Assembly: GCA_013289955.1 (NCBI GenBank)
Contig: JABCYZ010000025.1
Coordinates: 34,531-98,530, forward strand
Direction of reading: 5' to 3'
From: Acidobacteriota bacterium
Lineage (GTDB): Bacteria; Acidobacteriota; Terriglobia; Acidiferrales; UBA7541
DNA length: 64,000 nucleotides
Both the position numbers and the translations under genes were made by a program. The notes under the pieces are model-generated. The model saw only the letters and a program-made list of their open reading frames with translations, made no database searches and had not been told where the DNA came from. Below are positions 1-8,918 of the stretch, piece after piece. Each line of letters begins with the position of its first letter. Position 1 is the stretch's first letter.

Positions 1-207
1 TATGCCATGCGCCTGGACACGCAAGCCCGCGACCGCGACAAAATTTTCGAAGAATTCGGCGCGCGGCTCTTTGTAGACCCGAAGAGTTTTCTGTATCTGA
101 ACGGCACAACGCTTGAATACGAAGAGACGCTGATGCGCCAGGGATTCGTGTTTCAAAATCCCAACGCCGCTAGAAACTGCGGCTGCGGCAGCTCATTCAC
201 GGCGTAG
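1..207 (+). CDS. iscA: Iron-sulfur cluster assembly protein IscA, C-terminal part (5' end outside the window)
   Basis: The frame is open from the left edge, so the ORF-track start at base 7 is an internal Met. About 68 residues remain. They end in the C-terminal CGCGSSF motif, which with an upstream cysteine lost off the edge forms the metal/cluster site of A-type carriers. The stretch FVDPKSFLYLNGTTLEY matches the conserved core of the family. IscA-type proteins deliver Fe-S clusters to apoproteins in the cytoplasm. The genes that follow (hscB, hscA, fdx, iscX) make this an isc operon and favour IscA over ErpA or SufA. iscS and iscU are presumably just upstream, outside the window. Confidence 0.88.
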   Translation, partial: YAMRLDTQARDRDKIFEEFGARLFVDPKSFLYLNGTTLEYEETLMRQGFVFQNPNAARNCGCGSSFTA

Positions 208-368
208 AGCCAGCACGGGGAGTCTTGGCTGTCGTCTTCGGTTTTGGTTTTTCTGTCGTTTGTTGTTAGTTTCCAGCGGGGGAATTCCAAGGCGAGTCAG
301 ACCAGTGGTTGGCAGCCGCACCCGCCAGCCACTTTTTTTGTGCCCGGTTAGAAATGATCGATCCCTAA

Positions 369-983
369 ATGAGCATGCCAGCCACATCCAAGACGAACGC
401 CCCGGCGCAGGACTACTTCGCCATTTTCGGCCTTCCGCGCAAGCTCTGGATGGAAAGGGACGCGCTCGAGCAGAAATACCTGCAACTGAGCTGGAAGCTT
501 CATCCGGACAATTTCGTCAACGCCACGGAAGAAGAACGCGAACGATCCCTTCGCCGCAGTTCGGAGCTGAACGACGCCTATCGCACGCTCGAAGATCCCG
601 TGGCCCGCGTCGAATACCTCCTCAGCCTCGAGAACATGCGCAAAGAAGGCGAACACAAGCAACAGGCCCCGCCCGAGTTGCTCGAAGAAGTCTTCGAGCT
701 GAACGAATCGCTCGACGAACTACGCGAAGCAAAATCCGCCGGCAGCGATCTGGCTTCGTTGAAGTCGCGCCTCGAATCGGCCGAAAAAAACTTCGGCGAA
801 AAGCTCGGCGAAGTGGATGCTCAGCTTCAGGTAACGGCCCGCGAATGGGATGACGCCCTCGATCGAAACGCGGATGACGTCGCGCGCAGGAAAATTATGG
901 GACGTTTGAACGAATTGCTAAACCGCCGCTCGTATGTCCGGAATTTGGTCGTCAACGTCGCCAAGGAATTGGGAGAGGCATAG
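369..983 (+). CDS. hscB: Fe-S assembly co-chaperone HscB (J-domain protein)
   Basis: A 204-residue protein with an N-terminal J domain carrying the invariant HPD tripeptide at about residues 45-47, followed by a helical C-terminal domain (about 90-200) that in the family binds the scaffold IscU. HscB presents cluster-loaded IscU to the Hsp70 HscA and stimulates its ATPase. The length is a little over the usual 170-180 because of a short N-terminal extension; a second ATG two codons in is equally possible. A 161-base gap separates it from iscA. hscA starts 9 bases after its stop, so the two are co-transcribed. Confidence 0.93.
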   Translation: MSMPATSKTNAPAQDYFAIFGLPRKLWMERDALEQKYLQLSWKLHPDNFVNATEEERERSLRRSSELNDAYRTLEDPVARVEYLLSLENMRKEGEHKQQAPPELLEEVFELNESLDELREAKSAGSDLASLKSRLESAEKNFGEKLGEVDAQLQVTAREWDDALDRNADDVARRKIMGRLNELLNRRSYVRNLVVNVAKELGEA

Positions 984-992
984 ACAATCGGA

Positions 993-2834
993 ATGGGACG
1001 CATCGTTGGCATCGATCTTGGGACAACGAACAGCTTGGTGGGCTATACGGACAGCCAGACGGGTCAGCCGAAGTGTATCCCCGGCCCCTACGGCAGCACG
1101 CTATGCCCGTCGGTCGTAAGTCTTGACGCCGATGGCAGCATTATTGTCGGCGAAGCTGCGCGTAACCGCCTGCTGACGCAGCCCGAGCGCACGATCTATT
1201 CGGTCAAGCGCCTCATGGGCCGCGGCCCGGCGGACGTACAAAAGGAACTGAAGCTGTTCCCGTTCCGCATCGATCCAGCAAGCAAAAACGTAATCCGCGT
1301 CATGCTCGGCGACAAGGTTTTCACTCCCCCCGAAATTTCCGCCTTCATCCTGCGCGAGCTGAAGAGCTGGGCCGAAGCGTTTTTCGGCGAGCCCGTCGAC
1401 CGCGCCGTCATCACCGTCCCCGCTTATTTCAACGACGCGCAGCGCCAAGCCACCAAAGACGCCGGCAAAATCGCCGGCCTCGAAGTTCTGCGCTTGGTCA
1501 ACGAGCCCACCGCCGCCGCCCTTGCGTATGGCCTGCACGAAAAGCAACGTGGTCGCGTCGCCGTCTACGATCTTGGCGGCGGCACATTCGATATTTCCGT
1601 CCTCAAGCTCATCTCCACGGCCGAGGGGGACATCTATCAAGTCCTTTCCACCAACGGCGACACGCACCTCGGCGGCGACGACATCGACAATCTGTTGCAA
1701 GCCTTTGTCCACGAGCAAGTTCTTCAGTCCCGCGAAATTGACTTTTCACCTCACGGCGAACTTGCGCAGGAACTGCGCAAGGCTTTGATCGGCATTAAAC
1801 ATCAGCTCTCGGAAGCCGACTCGGCAACCCTCCGTTTCCCGTTGCCGGATGGCGCAGTCTACGTCCACGAATTCACTCGCGGCGCTCTGGATGCCCTGAT
1901 CTACCCTGTTGTTGACCGCACCATGGGCCCAGTGAAGCAAGCGCTCTCTGATGCGAAGCTCAAGCCAGCCGAGATCGAGGAAGTAGTGCTCGTCGGCGGC
2001 GCCACACGCACACCGCTGATTCGCCGCACCGTCCAGGAATTTTTCGACCGCAAGCCGCACACCGAGTTGAATCCCGACGAAGTCGTCGCGCTCGGTGCGG
2101 CCGTCCAGGCTAATATTCTCGACCGCGGCGTCACCAACATGCTGCTTCTCGATGTAACGCCGCTTTCGCTCGGTATAGAAACCTACGGCGGCGCCGTCGC
2201 AAAAATCATCCCGCGCAATTCCACGATCCCTGCAAGCGCACAAGAGCTTTACACGACCGGCGTCGACAGCCAGACCGGCATCGACATTCACGTCCTGCAA
2301 GGCGAGCGCGAACTGGCAAAAGACTGCCGTTCGCTCGCGCGTTTCACACTAAAAGTTCCGCCAGCGCCAGCCGGCCTGCCGCGCATCGAAGTAAAATTCC
2401 TGATCGACGCCAACGGCATCCTGCAAGTCGCCGCCAAGGATCTGCGCACCGGCGAGCAGCGCAGGATCGAAGTCCAACCCAGCTACGGCATCAGCGACAG
2501 CGAAATCGAGCGCATGCTCGAAGAATCCATCGAATACGCCGAACAGGATTTCGCCGAGCGCCAGCTCATCGAAGCCCGCACCGAATCCGAATCCATCCTT
2601 CTGGCCACGGCAAAAGCGCTGGCCAATCAGCAATCGACCAATCTGCCGTCCGAAGAGCGCGCAAAAATAGAAACCGCGACCGCCGCGCTGAAGGAAGCCG
2701 CCAGAAGCACGGATTACAAACTAATCCGCAAACGCATCGACGATCTGAACCACGCAACGGAGCACCTGGCGGAATTACTCATGAACAGCGCCGTAAGCAG
2801 CGCGCTGGAAGGCCGCAACCTGGCCGAGGTTTGA
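993..2834 (+). CDS. hscA: Fe-S assembly Hsp70 chaperone HscA
   Basis: A 613-residue Hsp70. The N-terminal ATPase domain shows the phosphate-1 motif GIDLGTTNS near residue 6, the phosphate-2 motif DLGGGTFD near 190, and the adenosine motif [10 protein letters not shown] near 330. The substrate-binding beta domain (about 380-500) and helical lid follow. The length suits HscA, which is shorter than DnaK, and the position straight after hscB and before fdx settles the choice over dnaK. In the family it uses ATP to drive cluster transfer from IscU. No strong Shine-Dalgarno precedes the ATG, so translation may be coupled to hscB. Confidence 0.93.
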   Translation: MGRIVGIDLGTTNSLVGYTDSQTGQPKCIPGPYGSTLCPSVVSLDADGSIIVGEAARNRLLTQPERTIYSVKRLMGRGPADVQKELKLFPFRIDPASKNVIRVMLGDKVFTPPEISAFILRELKSWAEAFFGEPVDRAVITVPAYFNDAQRQATKDAGKIAGLEVLRLVNEPTAAALAYGLHEKQRGRVAVYDLGGGTFDISVLKLISTAEGDIYQVLSTNGDTHLGGDDIDNLLQAFVHEQVLQSREIDFSPHGELAQELRKALIGIKHQLSEADSATLRFPLPDGAVYVHEFTRGALDALIYPVVDRTMGPVKQALSDAKLKPAEIEEVVLVGGATRTPLIRRTVQEFFDRKPHTELNPDEVVALGAAVQANILDRGVTNMLLLDVTPLSLGIETYGGAVAKIIPRNSTIPASAQELYTTGVDSQTGIDIHVLQGERELAKDCRSLARFTLKVPPAPAGLPRIEVKFLIDANGILQVAAKDLRTGEQRRIEVQPSYGISDSEIERMLEESIEYAEQDFAERQLIEARTESESILLATAKALANQQSTNLPSEERAKIETATAALKEAARSTDYKLIRKRIDDLNHATEHLAELLMNSAVSSALEGRNLAEV

Positions 2835-2840
2835 GATTCT

Positions 2841-2866
2841 GACGGGCACGGCACGCCGTGCCCGTC
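2841..2866. repeat. Near-perfect GC-rich palindrome after hscA
   Basis: GACGGGCACGGC and GCCGTGCCCGTC flank a two-base centre, giving 12 paired bases. The element starts 6 bases after the hscA stop, and a T-rich stretch (TTATGGTTTTCTTT) follows. It could act as a transcription attenuator between hscA and fdx or be a member of a dispersed REP-like family. Only this window could be examined, so copy number is unknown. Confidence 0.5.
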
Positions 2867-2880
2867 TTATGGTTTTCTTT

Positions 2881-2908
2881 GTAGCGGCGCCGCATGCTGC
2901 GCCACTAC
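2881..2908. repeat. Second imperfect hairpin in the hscA-fdx gap (REP-like)
   Basis: GTAGCGGCGC pairs with GCGCCACTAC across an 8-base loop with one mismatch. Together with the palindrome 15 bases upstream it fills much of the hscA-fdx spacer. Two adjacent stem-loops in one spacer resemble extragenic palindromic repeats. Confidence 0.35.
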
Positions 2909-2967
2909 CGGCAACATCGACAAAGCGCGAACGCCTCAAAGCAATCGCCGAAATGGAGTAAACAAAA

Positions 2968-3378
2968 ATGGGCGGCAGCAATCCCTACATCGAAGAAGTC
3001 AAATACACGCCCGCCACGAAGAAATTCAAAGTGACATTTCTTCCCAGCGGCAAAACCATCGAGGTCGATCCGGCGAAAATTCCCTACGGCCACAACGGTC
3101 TTCCCGGCAGCATTCTCGACATCTCCGAAGGCATCAAAGCGGGCCTGGACCATGCTTGCGGCGGTGTGTGCGCCTGCTCCACGTGCCACGTCTTCGTGAA
3201 ACAAGGCCTGGAATCCTGCAACGAGGCCACCGACGCCGAACTCGACGAACTCGACATGGCCCCCGGCATCACCCAAAAATCCCGTCTCGGCTGCCAGACC
3301 GTGCCCGACGGCACCACGGATATCGTCGTGGAAATTCCGGAGTGGAACAAAAACTACGCCAAAGAAGCCGATCACTGA
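2968..3378 (+). CDS. fdx: ISC-type [2Fe-2S] ferredoxin
   Basis: A 136-residue ferredoxin of the adrenodoxin/ISC type. The cluster ligands are seen as CGGVCACSTC (CX5CX2C with the extra cysteine common in this family) near residues 58-67, and a fourth cysteine in RLGCQT near 110. Isc ferredoxins supply electrons for cluster assembly on IscU. The N-terminus is about 20 residues longer than E. coli Fdx, but the core matches. The gene is fourth in the isc operon, after a spacer with two hairpins that may lower its expression relative to hscA. Confidence 0.93.
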   Translation: MGGSNPYIEEVKYTPATKKFKVTFLPSGKTIEVDPAKIPYGHNGLPGSILDISEGIKAGLDHACGGVCACSTCHVFVKQGLESCNEATDAELDELDMAPGITQKSRLGCQTVPDGTTDIVVEIPEWNKNYAKEADH

Positions 3379-3463
3379 GTTCCGCGGGCTCAGACTCCAG
3401 TCCGGAGCTCTTTGACTGCTGATCACTCACGCGTAATATCGCACCCTTATCCAGGAGCCCTAC

Positions 3464-3682
3464 ATGCCGCCCACATTCGGCTGGGACCAAATCGAAGACA
3501 TCGCCATCGGACTAACGGACAAATTCCCGGACACCGATCCGCTCACCGTCCGCTTCACGGACATGCACAAATGGATCACCGAACTCCCCGGTTTTTCCGG
3601 CGACCCGGCGGCCTCGAACGAAAGCAAACTCGAAGCCATCCAAATGGCCTGGCACGAAGAATTCCTGGACCGCCAGACGTAG
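3464..3682 (+). CDS. iscX: Fe-S assembly protein IscX
   Basis: A 72-residue acidic protein with the family features: an N-terminal W-x-x-I-E-D-I-A-I segment, a central FTDMHKWI motif and a C-terminal LEAIQMAWHEEFLD helix. IscX binds the desulfurase IscS and iron and is thought to tune cluster-assembly rate. Its usual place is the end of the isc operon, as here. An AGGAG Shine-Dalgarno precedes the ATG at the normal distance. A long overlapping ORF from 3412 in another frame is a shadow. Confidence 0.92.
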   Translation: MPPTFGWDQIEDIAIGLTDKFPDTDPLTVRFTDMHKWITELPGFSGDPAASNESKLEAIQMAWHEEFLDRQT

Positions 3683-3759
3683 CGAAACGAACGACAAAAC
3701 AGCTGTGAAAATCGAGTAGTGATGGCATAATAGCGATCTATTCCGGGAGTGAGTTAGTT

Positions 3760-4545
3760 ATGAAGACAATCACTCTTCCGCTGCTTGTGGCAGCTTTTTT
3801 CTCATTAAGTTCTCCTCTTTTCGCCCAAGCCCCACCGGCCTCGCAACACGCGCCCGACGGGGGCACCCGAGAAACGTTTGCCAGTATCACGATTCCCTCC
3901 ATGCCTAAGGCGCCCTTCGCCGCGACCGTCAATACGGAATGGATCCGCCAACTGCCAGACGGTAACAGCATCACTCTCATAAATCACAGAACCGTAGCCC
4001 GCGATTCCCTGGGCCGCATCTTCCAGGAACGCGCGTGGTTCGTTGCGAACGACGGCAAGCACGAGTCAACCCCGTATCAGATTGAGATCAGCGATCCCGT
4101 ATCCCACGAACGTTACGTTTGCAGAACTGCCGACCACGTCTGCCGCCTGGAACAGTTTTTCGCTCCTAATTTTTCTGTCTCGCGCACAGCCGCTCCTTCC
4201 CCGGGCCCGTCTGGCGCTCCGACCATCGAGAATCTCGGTACACAAAACGTCTCCGGTCTTGAAACGATTGGCACCCGCGAGACAACTCTCGTCGAAACAC
4301 AAACCATCGGCAACGAAGCCCCAATTCTGGAGAGGAAAGAATTCTGGTATTCCCCGCAGCTGGGCGTCAATCTCATAACCAAGCGGCAGGACGCGCGGTT
4401 CGCCGCACAACAGAATTTTGAGGTCACCAACATCGCGTTGGGCGAGCCTGACGCGCAGCTCTTTGAAGTTCCAGCCGGCTACAAGGTGATCGACCTGCGA
4501 AAGCCACCGGAGATTTCTCCCAGGCAGGACACCTCTCAAAACTAA
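3760..4545 (+). CDS. Exported protein of unknown function
   Basis: A 261-residue protein with a clear signal peptide (MKTITLPLLVAAFFSLSSPLF, probable cleavage after AQA near residue 25), so it is probably periplasmic. After a short proline-rich linker the mature part is beta-rich (ITLINHRTVARDSLGRIFQE), carries a single pair of cysteines near residues 117-124 that could form a disulfide, and ends in a polar tail. I do not recognise a catalytic motif. Similar secreted proteins of unknown role are frequent in Acidobacteriota. A GGGAG ribosome site lies 13 bases upstream. It follows the isc operon with a 77-base gap and is probably transcribed separately. Confidence 0.7.
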   Translation: MKTITLPLLVAAFFSLSSPLFAQAPPASQHAPDGGTRETFASITIPSMPKAPFAATVNTEWIRQLPDGNSITLINHRTVARDSLGRIFQERAWFVANDGKHESTPYQIEISDPVSHERYVCRTADHVCRLEQFFAPNFSVSRTAAPSPGPSGAPTIENLGTQNVSGLETIGTRETTLVETQTIGNEAPILERKEFWYSPQLGVNLITKRQDARFAAQQNFEVTNIALGEPDAQLFEVPAGYKVIDLRKPPEISPRQDTSQN

Positions 4546-4570
4546 TCTTCTGCTTTGAGCGATTCCGCGG

Positions 4571-4595
4571 GGCGAAGGCTCGAGCAACCTTCGCC
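4571..4595. terminator. Hairpin after the exported protein, possible terminator
   Basis: GGCGAAGG and CCTTCGCC form a perfect 8-bp stem with a 9-base loop, 25 bases after the stop codon. No run of T follows, so it is not a classical intrinsic terminator. It may mark a 3' end before the tRNA gene. Confidence 0.35.
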
Positions 4596-4665
4596 AGTCC
4601 CGCGCGCGCTTGTTCATTCTCCCGATTTCTCTTATTCTAGATAGGTTCCACACTCCGCAAAATGT

Positions 4666-4740
4666 GGCGCTATGGTGCAACGGTTAGCACGCGGCCCTTT
4701 CAAGGCCGAAATACGGGTTCGATTCCCGTTAGCGCTACCA
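4666..4740 (+). tRNA. tRNA-Glu (anticodon TTC)
   Basis: A full cloverleaf can be drawn by hand. The acceptor stem is GGCGCTA/TAGCGCT with a terminal G-U pair, the D arm is GTGC...GCAC, and the anticodon stem CGGCC/GGCCG closes the loop CTTTCAA with anticodon TTC. The T arm is ACGGG-TTCGATT-CCCGT. The discriminator is A and CCA is encoded. The anticodon reads GAA/GAG. It stands alone between an exported-protein gene and a PH-domain gene; I saw no integrase or att repeat beside it. Confidence 0.93.
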
Positions 4741-4855
4741 GATCATCTTTCTCTCATGGATTGTCCGGGCTGTGCTATACGAGTCATCGATCCCGGCTAT
4801 AATCGTGCAACTATTCCTAGGATCGAATAACGCCTCACGTCCATGAGGAGCCGCT

Positions 4856-5362
4856 TTGAGCTTCGCTGAAAAACATCTCATTCAGGGTGAAACGATCCAA
4901 TATCAGACCAGGCTGCACTGGATCGTCATGCTTGGCCACGCCGGCCTCACGGCGTTTTTCGTCCTGGCGGGTGCCGCTCTTCTCGTATTTTCCTGGAACA
5001 CTGGATACAGCGCCGATTGGAATTCCCATATTCTGGTTTGGCTGGCTCTCGCCGCGTTCCTTGTCGCCGTTATTCTTCTTGGAGTCGGCCTTATCAAGCG
5101 AAGCGCCACCGTAATGGTGCTCACCAACAAGAGAGTGATCGTAAAGACGGGCCTTGCGAGCCGCCGCACCATCGAGCTGCTCCTATCGAGAATTGAAAGC
5201 ATTGCCGTGGAAGAGCCCGCGATGGGCCGAGTCCTCGGCTACGGAACGGTCGTGATTCGCGGCACCGGCGGTACTCCTGAAATCTTCGAGAAAATTTCCC
5301 ACCCGCTCGAATTCCGCGAACAGGTCCAGAGCCAGATCGCAAGCGGCCAAAAACAGACTTGA
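4856..5362 (+). CDS. Membrane protein with bacterial PH domain (bPH2/YdbT type)
   Basis: A 168-residue protein that starts at TTG, supported by GAGGAG five bases upstream. Two hydrophobic segments (about residues 25-45 and 60-80) are followed by a bacterial PH-like domain with the typical sequence TVMVLTNKRVIVKTGLASRR and a later LGYGTVVIRGTGGT strand. Such proteins sit in the inner membrane with the PH domain in the cytoplasm; their biochemical role is mostly unknown. It starts 115 bases after the tRNA and is followed by a separate gene with its own ribosome site. Confidence 0.82.
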   Translation: MSFAEKHLIQGETIQYQTRLHWIVMLGHAGLTAFFVLAGAALLVFSWNTGYSADWNSHILVWLALAAFLVAVILLGVGLIKRSATVMVLTNKRVIVKTGLASRRTIELLLSRIESIAVEEPAMGRVLGYGTVVIRGTGGTPEIFEKISHPLEFREQVQSQIASGQKQT

Positions 5363-5448
5363 TCCGAATCCTCTCGTAGGACCAACCCGTTTGGATTTGT
5401 TCGTCGGGGCAGAGTAAACTGAACTCTGTACCCTCTCGGAGGCCAGCC

Positions 5449-6195
5449 ATGGCGGGTCTATTGCGTACGTCCAATCCAGCTCTAAACGAAAGAGCGTTCA
5501 AAGGCCAAGTGGCCGTCGGCGATCTGATGACCTTGCAAGGCACCGTCAATAAGACGGGTTTGCTTTTGCTCTGCGTTGTCGCGACCGCTGCCTGGACCTG
5601 GGGCCTTTCACACTCGAACACGCCGGAGGCCGTCTACCCGTGGATGATCGGTGGCTTCCTCGGCGGCTTCGTCGTCGCGCTTGTGACCATTTTCAGGAAA
5701 ACCTGGTCCCCGTTCACCGCCCCCATGTACGCCCTCCTCGAAGGACTCGCCCTCGGCGGCATCTCCGCCTTCTTCGAGAAAATGTATCCCGGTGTCGCCA
5801 TCCAGGCCGTAGGCCTCACGCTCGGCACGCTCTTCGTAATGCTTCTCGCCTACAAGACCGGCATGATCCGCGCCACCCAAGGTTTCAAGATTGGCGTGAT
5901 CGCAGCCACTGGCGGCATCGCCGTTTTTTACTTGGTTGAGATGGTTCTTGGCTTCTTCTTTCACATCCAGGTTCCCGCCATAAACGGCAGCGGCCCGTGG
6001 GGCATCGCTTTCAGCCTCTTCGTCGTCGTCATCGCCGCTCTGAACCTCGTACTCGATTTCAACATGATCGAAACCGGCGTTAGCGGCGGCGCACCCAAGT
6101 ACATGGAGTGGTACGGCGCCTTCGGCCTTATGGTCACGCTGATTTGGCTTTATCTGGAAATCTTGCGACTGCTCGGCAAAGCGCGGCGACGGTAG
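5449..6195 (+). CDS. Bax inhibitor-1/YccA family integral membrane protein
   Basis: A 248-residue protein with about seven transmembrane segments from residue 35 onward, ending in GLMVTLIWLYLEILRLLGKARRR. The pattern matches the BI-1/YbhL/YccA (TMBIM) family, including an aspartate in the sixth-seventh helix region (LDFNMIETGV) typical of the pH-sensing site in bacterial homologues such as BsYetJ. Members are calcium-leak channels or modulators of membrane proteases. The short soluble N-terminus (NPALNERAF) is typical of the YbhL-like subgroup. A CGGAGG ribosome site precedes the ATG. It is convergent with the receptor gene downstream. Confidence 0.88.
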   Translation: MAGLLRTSNPALNERAFKGQVAVGDLMTLQGTVNKTGLLLLCVVATAAWTWGLSHSNTPEAVYPWMIGGFLGGFVVALVTIFRKTWSPFTAPMYALLEGLALGGISAFFEKMYPGVAIQAVGLTLGTLFVMLLAYKTGMIRATQGFKIGVIAATGGIAVFYLVEMVLGFFFHIQVPAINGSGPWGIAFSLFVVVIAALNLVLDFNMIETGVSGGAPKYMEWYGAFGLMVTLIWLYLEILRLLGKARRR

Positions 6196-6260
6196 CGGAC
6201 CACAGGCCCCAGCAAGACCCGCCAGCAAAGCGAATCGTCGGGGACCACGGCTAGTCCCGG

Positions 6261-8609
6261 CTAGAAATTTGTCTGTAAGCGAACAGCGTAACTTCGCGGC
6301 GGCCCAATCGCGTTTCCCGAAAAAAGGCCTGCGAAATCAATCACATTGAGCCGGTTGTTCAGATTCGCCGCATCGAACTGCATCCTCACGGCCAGTCTTT
6401 CTGTCTTCCAAAGCTCCGCGCCGAGCGACGCGTCCATCGAAAACGACGGCCGCACCCGCCCCTTATCGAAGTTCACGCGGCTCACGACGGCCGGCCCATA
6501 CTGGGCAAGCGCCAGCGCCCGATCGCCGGAAAATTCAAAGGGCAATCCGGATCCGTACTCTCCGCCGATGCCTCCCCACAAGCGCTTTGTGAATTCGTAG
6601 CGCACGCGGGTCCGAACGGTATTCCGTTGGTCCTGCGAATCCCAAAAACGGCCGGTCCGCTGGCTCAAGGCGTTGCTTGCGTCGTCGCCCAGAAAAAGGC
6701 CGCCGGTCACCGGCAGGTAGGCCGATCCCACAATGTAGGAATAACTCAGAAAGCCGCTGAAGCGATTCCAGTGAGGGAGTTCCAGCTTTCCCTCCGCTCC
6801 GTAGATGTATGCCTTCAGGAACGCGATCGGAAAGCTTACTGCCGTGCTCAGCAGTTGATCGTCGTCCGCGTAGTTGTTCACGCGGCGATCGAAAACATTT
6901 GCGTCAAATCTCAGCTGGCCAAAGAAGTCCTTGGTCAGTCCGGCCTCATAATAATTTCCATGAGAGGGCTCGACCGGCAGCCGCAGCACCAGTGGATCGA
7001 GAGATGTCACGGCGGGCGAGCTGGATACCAGGATATTTTCGAACGAGGGCGTTTGGAAAATCCTGTCATAGGATGCATGTAAAACGATGCCAAGGCCTGG
7101 AATGTAGCGCCCCACGCTCAGTCGCGGGCTCACGGCGTTCTGATTCACCAGCAATTGATAGTGATCCCAGCGCAGTCCGGCGTTGACCGTCCAGTTCCCC
7201 AGGCGAATCTGGTCCTCGAGAAACGCAGCTTGCTCGAGGTCCGGCTTACTGCCGATAAAACTGAACGCAGGGGGCGTGCCAGGATCGAATTGCGTGAAGT
7301 CCGTAATCACGTCGCTGAAATTCTCATGCAAGAACGTCGAATCGGATTCGACGCCGGCTTTCCACTCTTGCCTGCCGTGATGCACCGAAACCGTTCCCTT
7401 GAAATATCCTTCGCGAAAATAGTTGTGCTGGAAGGCGATGACAGGCGTGGAATACGGGTTGGAATAAAGATCGTTCGAGTTTTCGCGAACCATCCCGCGG
7501 AAATCAGCGACGACATTTGGCGAAAAAATGTGCTCATAGGAAACGATTCCCATCGTTTCGAAATTGTCCGCGTTCTGAAGCTGTGCCCCGAGTGGCTGTG
7601 TCGGATCCAGGGGATCCGCGTGAGGAGTCTGCTGCACCTGTTCGTTAGGGATTTCATACCGTGAGAGTTCGCGGCGAACTGAAAGCGTCAGCCGGTCCCG
7701 GCTGCTCAAATCTCTTTCGTATCGGACAAAAAAATCACCCGTGGTGCCCGTGTTCGTGAAGTTCTCCGGCACCACCGGATTCAGGTAATGACTGGTCATG
7801 TCTCCGCTGCCGCTGACGCTCAGCGTATTCTTTCCCCAGACGTACTGGCCCATCAGATAGGAGCCAGCCGTGTCAAAGCTTCCTCCGGACAGGACGGCTT
7901 CGCCGTGAAAGCCGTCCCGCGTGTCTCTCGCTGTATTCACTTCCACTACCCCGCCCATCTTCCGCCCGTATTCCGCGGGAAATGTTGCGGTGTAAATGCT
8001 CATGGACGCGAGGTCATCCGCCTCGATTTCCGGCCCAAAGCTCGGTGATCGATTGTCGGTCAGCGGAATTCCATCCACGACAAATTGCGTTTGATATTCC
8101 GACCCGCGCGGATGCAGTACGGCATTCCCCTCATACAGCCAGCCGGGCTGAGAATTCACCAAATCCTGCAACGACCGTCCAGGAAGCGAGCCCACGCGGT
8201 TTTCAATCGTGTCTGTGCCTATGCGATGAATCGTTCCGGTGCGGTAGGGATCGATGAGCGTATCTGAATCCTTGACCACCACGGTGTCGCTCGCTGTGGC
8301 GAGGCTGAGCCTGGCCGTGAACGCCAATGGAATCGCGGAACGAATCTCGAGGGAATCCGTGAACGCTCTGAACCCGGAATGCTCGACCCGCAGCCGGTAG
8401 ACTCCAAATGGCAATCGCTTTGCCACAAGATTTCCGGCGTCATCGGTCTCGAACCTTTCTTCGAACTGGTTCGCCTCGCACACCAGCTCGACCGAGCTTC
8501 TCGTCCCGAGGCCGGAGGGATCCGTCACACTCAGGCGCAGTTCACCTGTATTGCTCTGCCCAAAGAGCGGAGAGACGCATGCCAAAAACAGCAATAGAAA
8601 TCGCTTCAT
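6261..8609 (-). CDS. TonB-dependent receptor with N-terminal carboxypeptidase-regulatory-like domain
   Basis: I place the start at the internal ATG at 8609 because MKRFLLLFLACVSPLFGQ is a clean signal peptide; the longer ORF adds 41 residues without coding character. The protein is 782 residues: signal peptide, a CarboxypepD_reg-like beta sandwich (about 20-105), a TonB plug (about 115-230) with the segment VDGIPLTDNRS, and a beta-barrel ending in an aromatic residue (VRLQTNF), as expected for outer-membrane insertion. Substrate unknown. It is divergent from the DUF488 operon across 309 bases. No energising exbB/tonB genes are nearby, so they must be supplied in trans. Confidence 0.88.
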   Translation of the reverse strand: MKRFLLLFLACVSPLFGQSNTGELRLSVTDPSGLGTRSSVELVCEANQFEERFETDDAGNLVAKRLPFGVYRLRVEHSGFRAFTDSLEIRSAIPLAFTARLSLATASDTVVVKDSDTLIDPYRTGTIHRIGTDTIENRVGSLPGRSLQDLVNSQPGWLYEGNAVLHPRGSEYQTQFVVDGIPLTDNRSPSFGPEIEADDLASMSIYTATFPAEYGRKMGGVVEVNTARDTRDGFHGEAVLSGGSFDTAGSYLMGQYVWGKNTLSVSGSGDMTSHYLNPVVPENFTNTGTTGDFFVRYERDLSSRDRLTLSVRRELSRYEIPNEQVQQTPHADPLDPTQPLGAQLQNADNFETMGIVSYEHIFSPNVVADFRGMVRENSNDLYSNPYSTPVIAFQHNYFREGYFKGTVSVHHGRQEWKAGVESDSTFLHENFSDVITDFTQFDPGTPPAFSFIGSKPDLEQAAFLEDQIRLGNWTVNAGLRWDHYQLLVNQNAVSPRLSVGRYIPGLGIVLHASYDRIFQTPSFENILVSSSPAVTSLDPLVLRLPVEPSHGNYYEAGLTKDFFGQLRFDANVFDRRVNNYADDDQLLSTAVSFPIAFLKAYIYGAEGKLELPHWNRFSGFLSYSYIVGSAYLPVTGGLFLGDDASNALSQRTGRFWDSQDQRNTVRTRVRYEFTKRLWGGIGGEYGSGLPFEFSGDRALALAQYGPAVVSRVNFDKGRVRPSFSMDASLGAELWKTERLAVRMQFDAANLNNRLNVIDFAGLFSGNAIGPPRSYAVRLQTNF

Positions 8610-8751
8610 TGGCGATTGGCCCCGATGAAAAAGTTGTAGTCGCGCTGCGCCAGATGCTTGGGCAATCGAAGTCCCTATCAGCCCTATCAGGATGTTACTT
8701 CCCCGGTCGACGGGCGACGAAGATAAATCCAATGGAGGCGCTCAGGGACGA

Positions 8752-8817
8752 GTAGTCTCTGGTGGTTTCTCCCCGATCCGCCACGAATGGGACGATTATC
8801 GGAGACTACGCCACCAG
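8752..8817. other. Crossed inverted repeats between the receptor and the DUF488 operon
   Basis: This lies in the 309-base divergent spacer 8610-8918. GTAGTCTC (8752-8759) is complementary to GAGACTAC (8802-8809), and the adjoining CTGGTGG (8759-8765) is complementary to CCACCAG (8811-8817). The arms occur in the order 1-2-1'-2', so they cannot nest in a simple hairpin. They could be two overlapping operators or alternative RNA stems. Apart from this I see nothing decisive in the spacer. Confidence 0.4.
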
Positions 8818-8918
8818 ATCAACCTGGGTCTCTACCGAAGCTCTCGCGGGCCCTCCCGTCGCTTGCCGCTTCCGCCCACTTTCGGCAGAATACCAGCCTG
8901 CCATCCAGGGAATGCAAA

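Noticed and set aside
4666-4740. tRNA-Glu as an integration site of a mobile element
   Set aside because: No integrase, no direct repeat of the tRNA 3' end and no change in gene character on either side.
8787-8918. N-terminal extension of the first DUF488 protein from ATG 8787
   Set aside because: No ribosome site, no family similarity in the added 44 residues, and it overlaps the crossed repeats; GTG 8919 is better supported.
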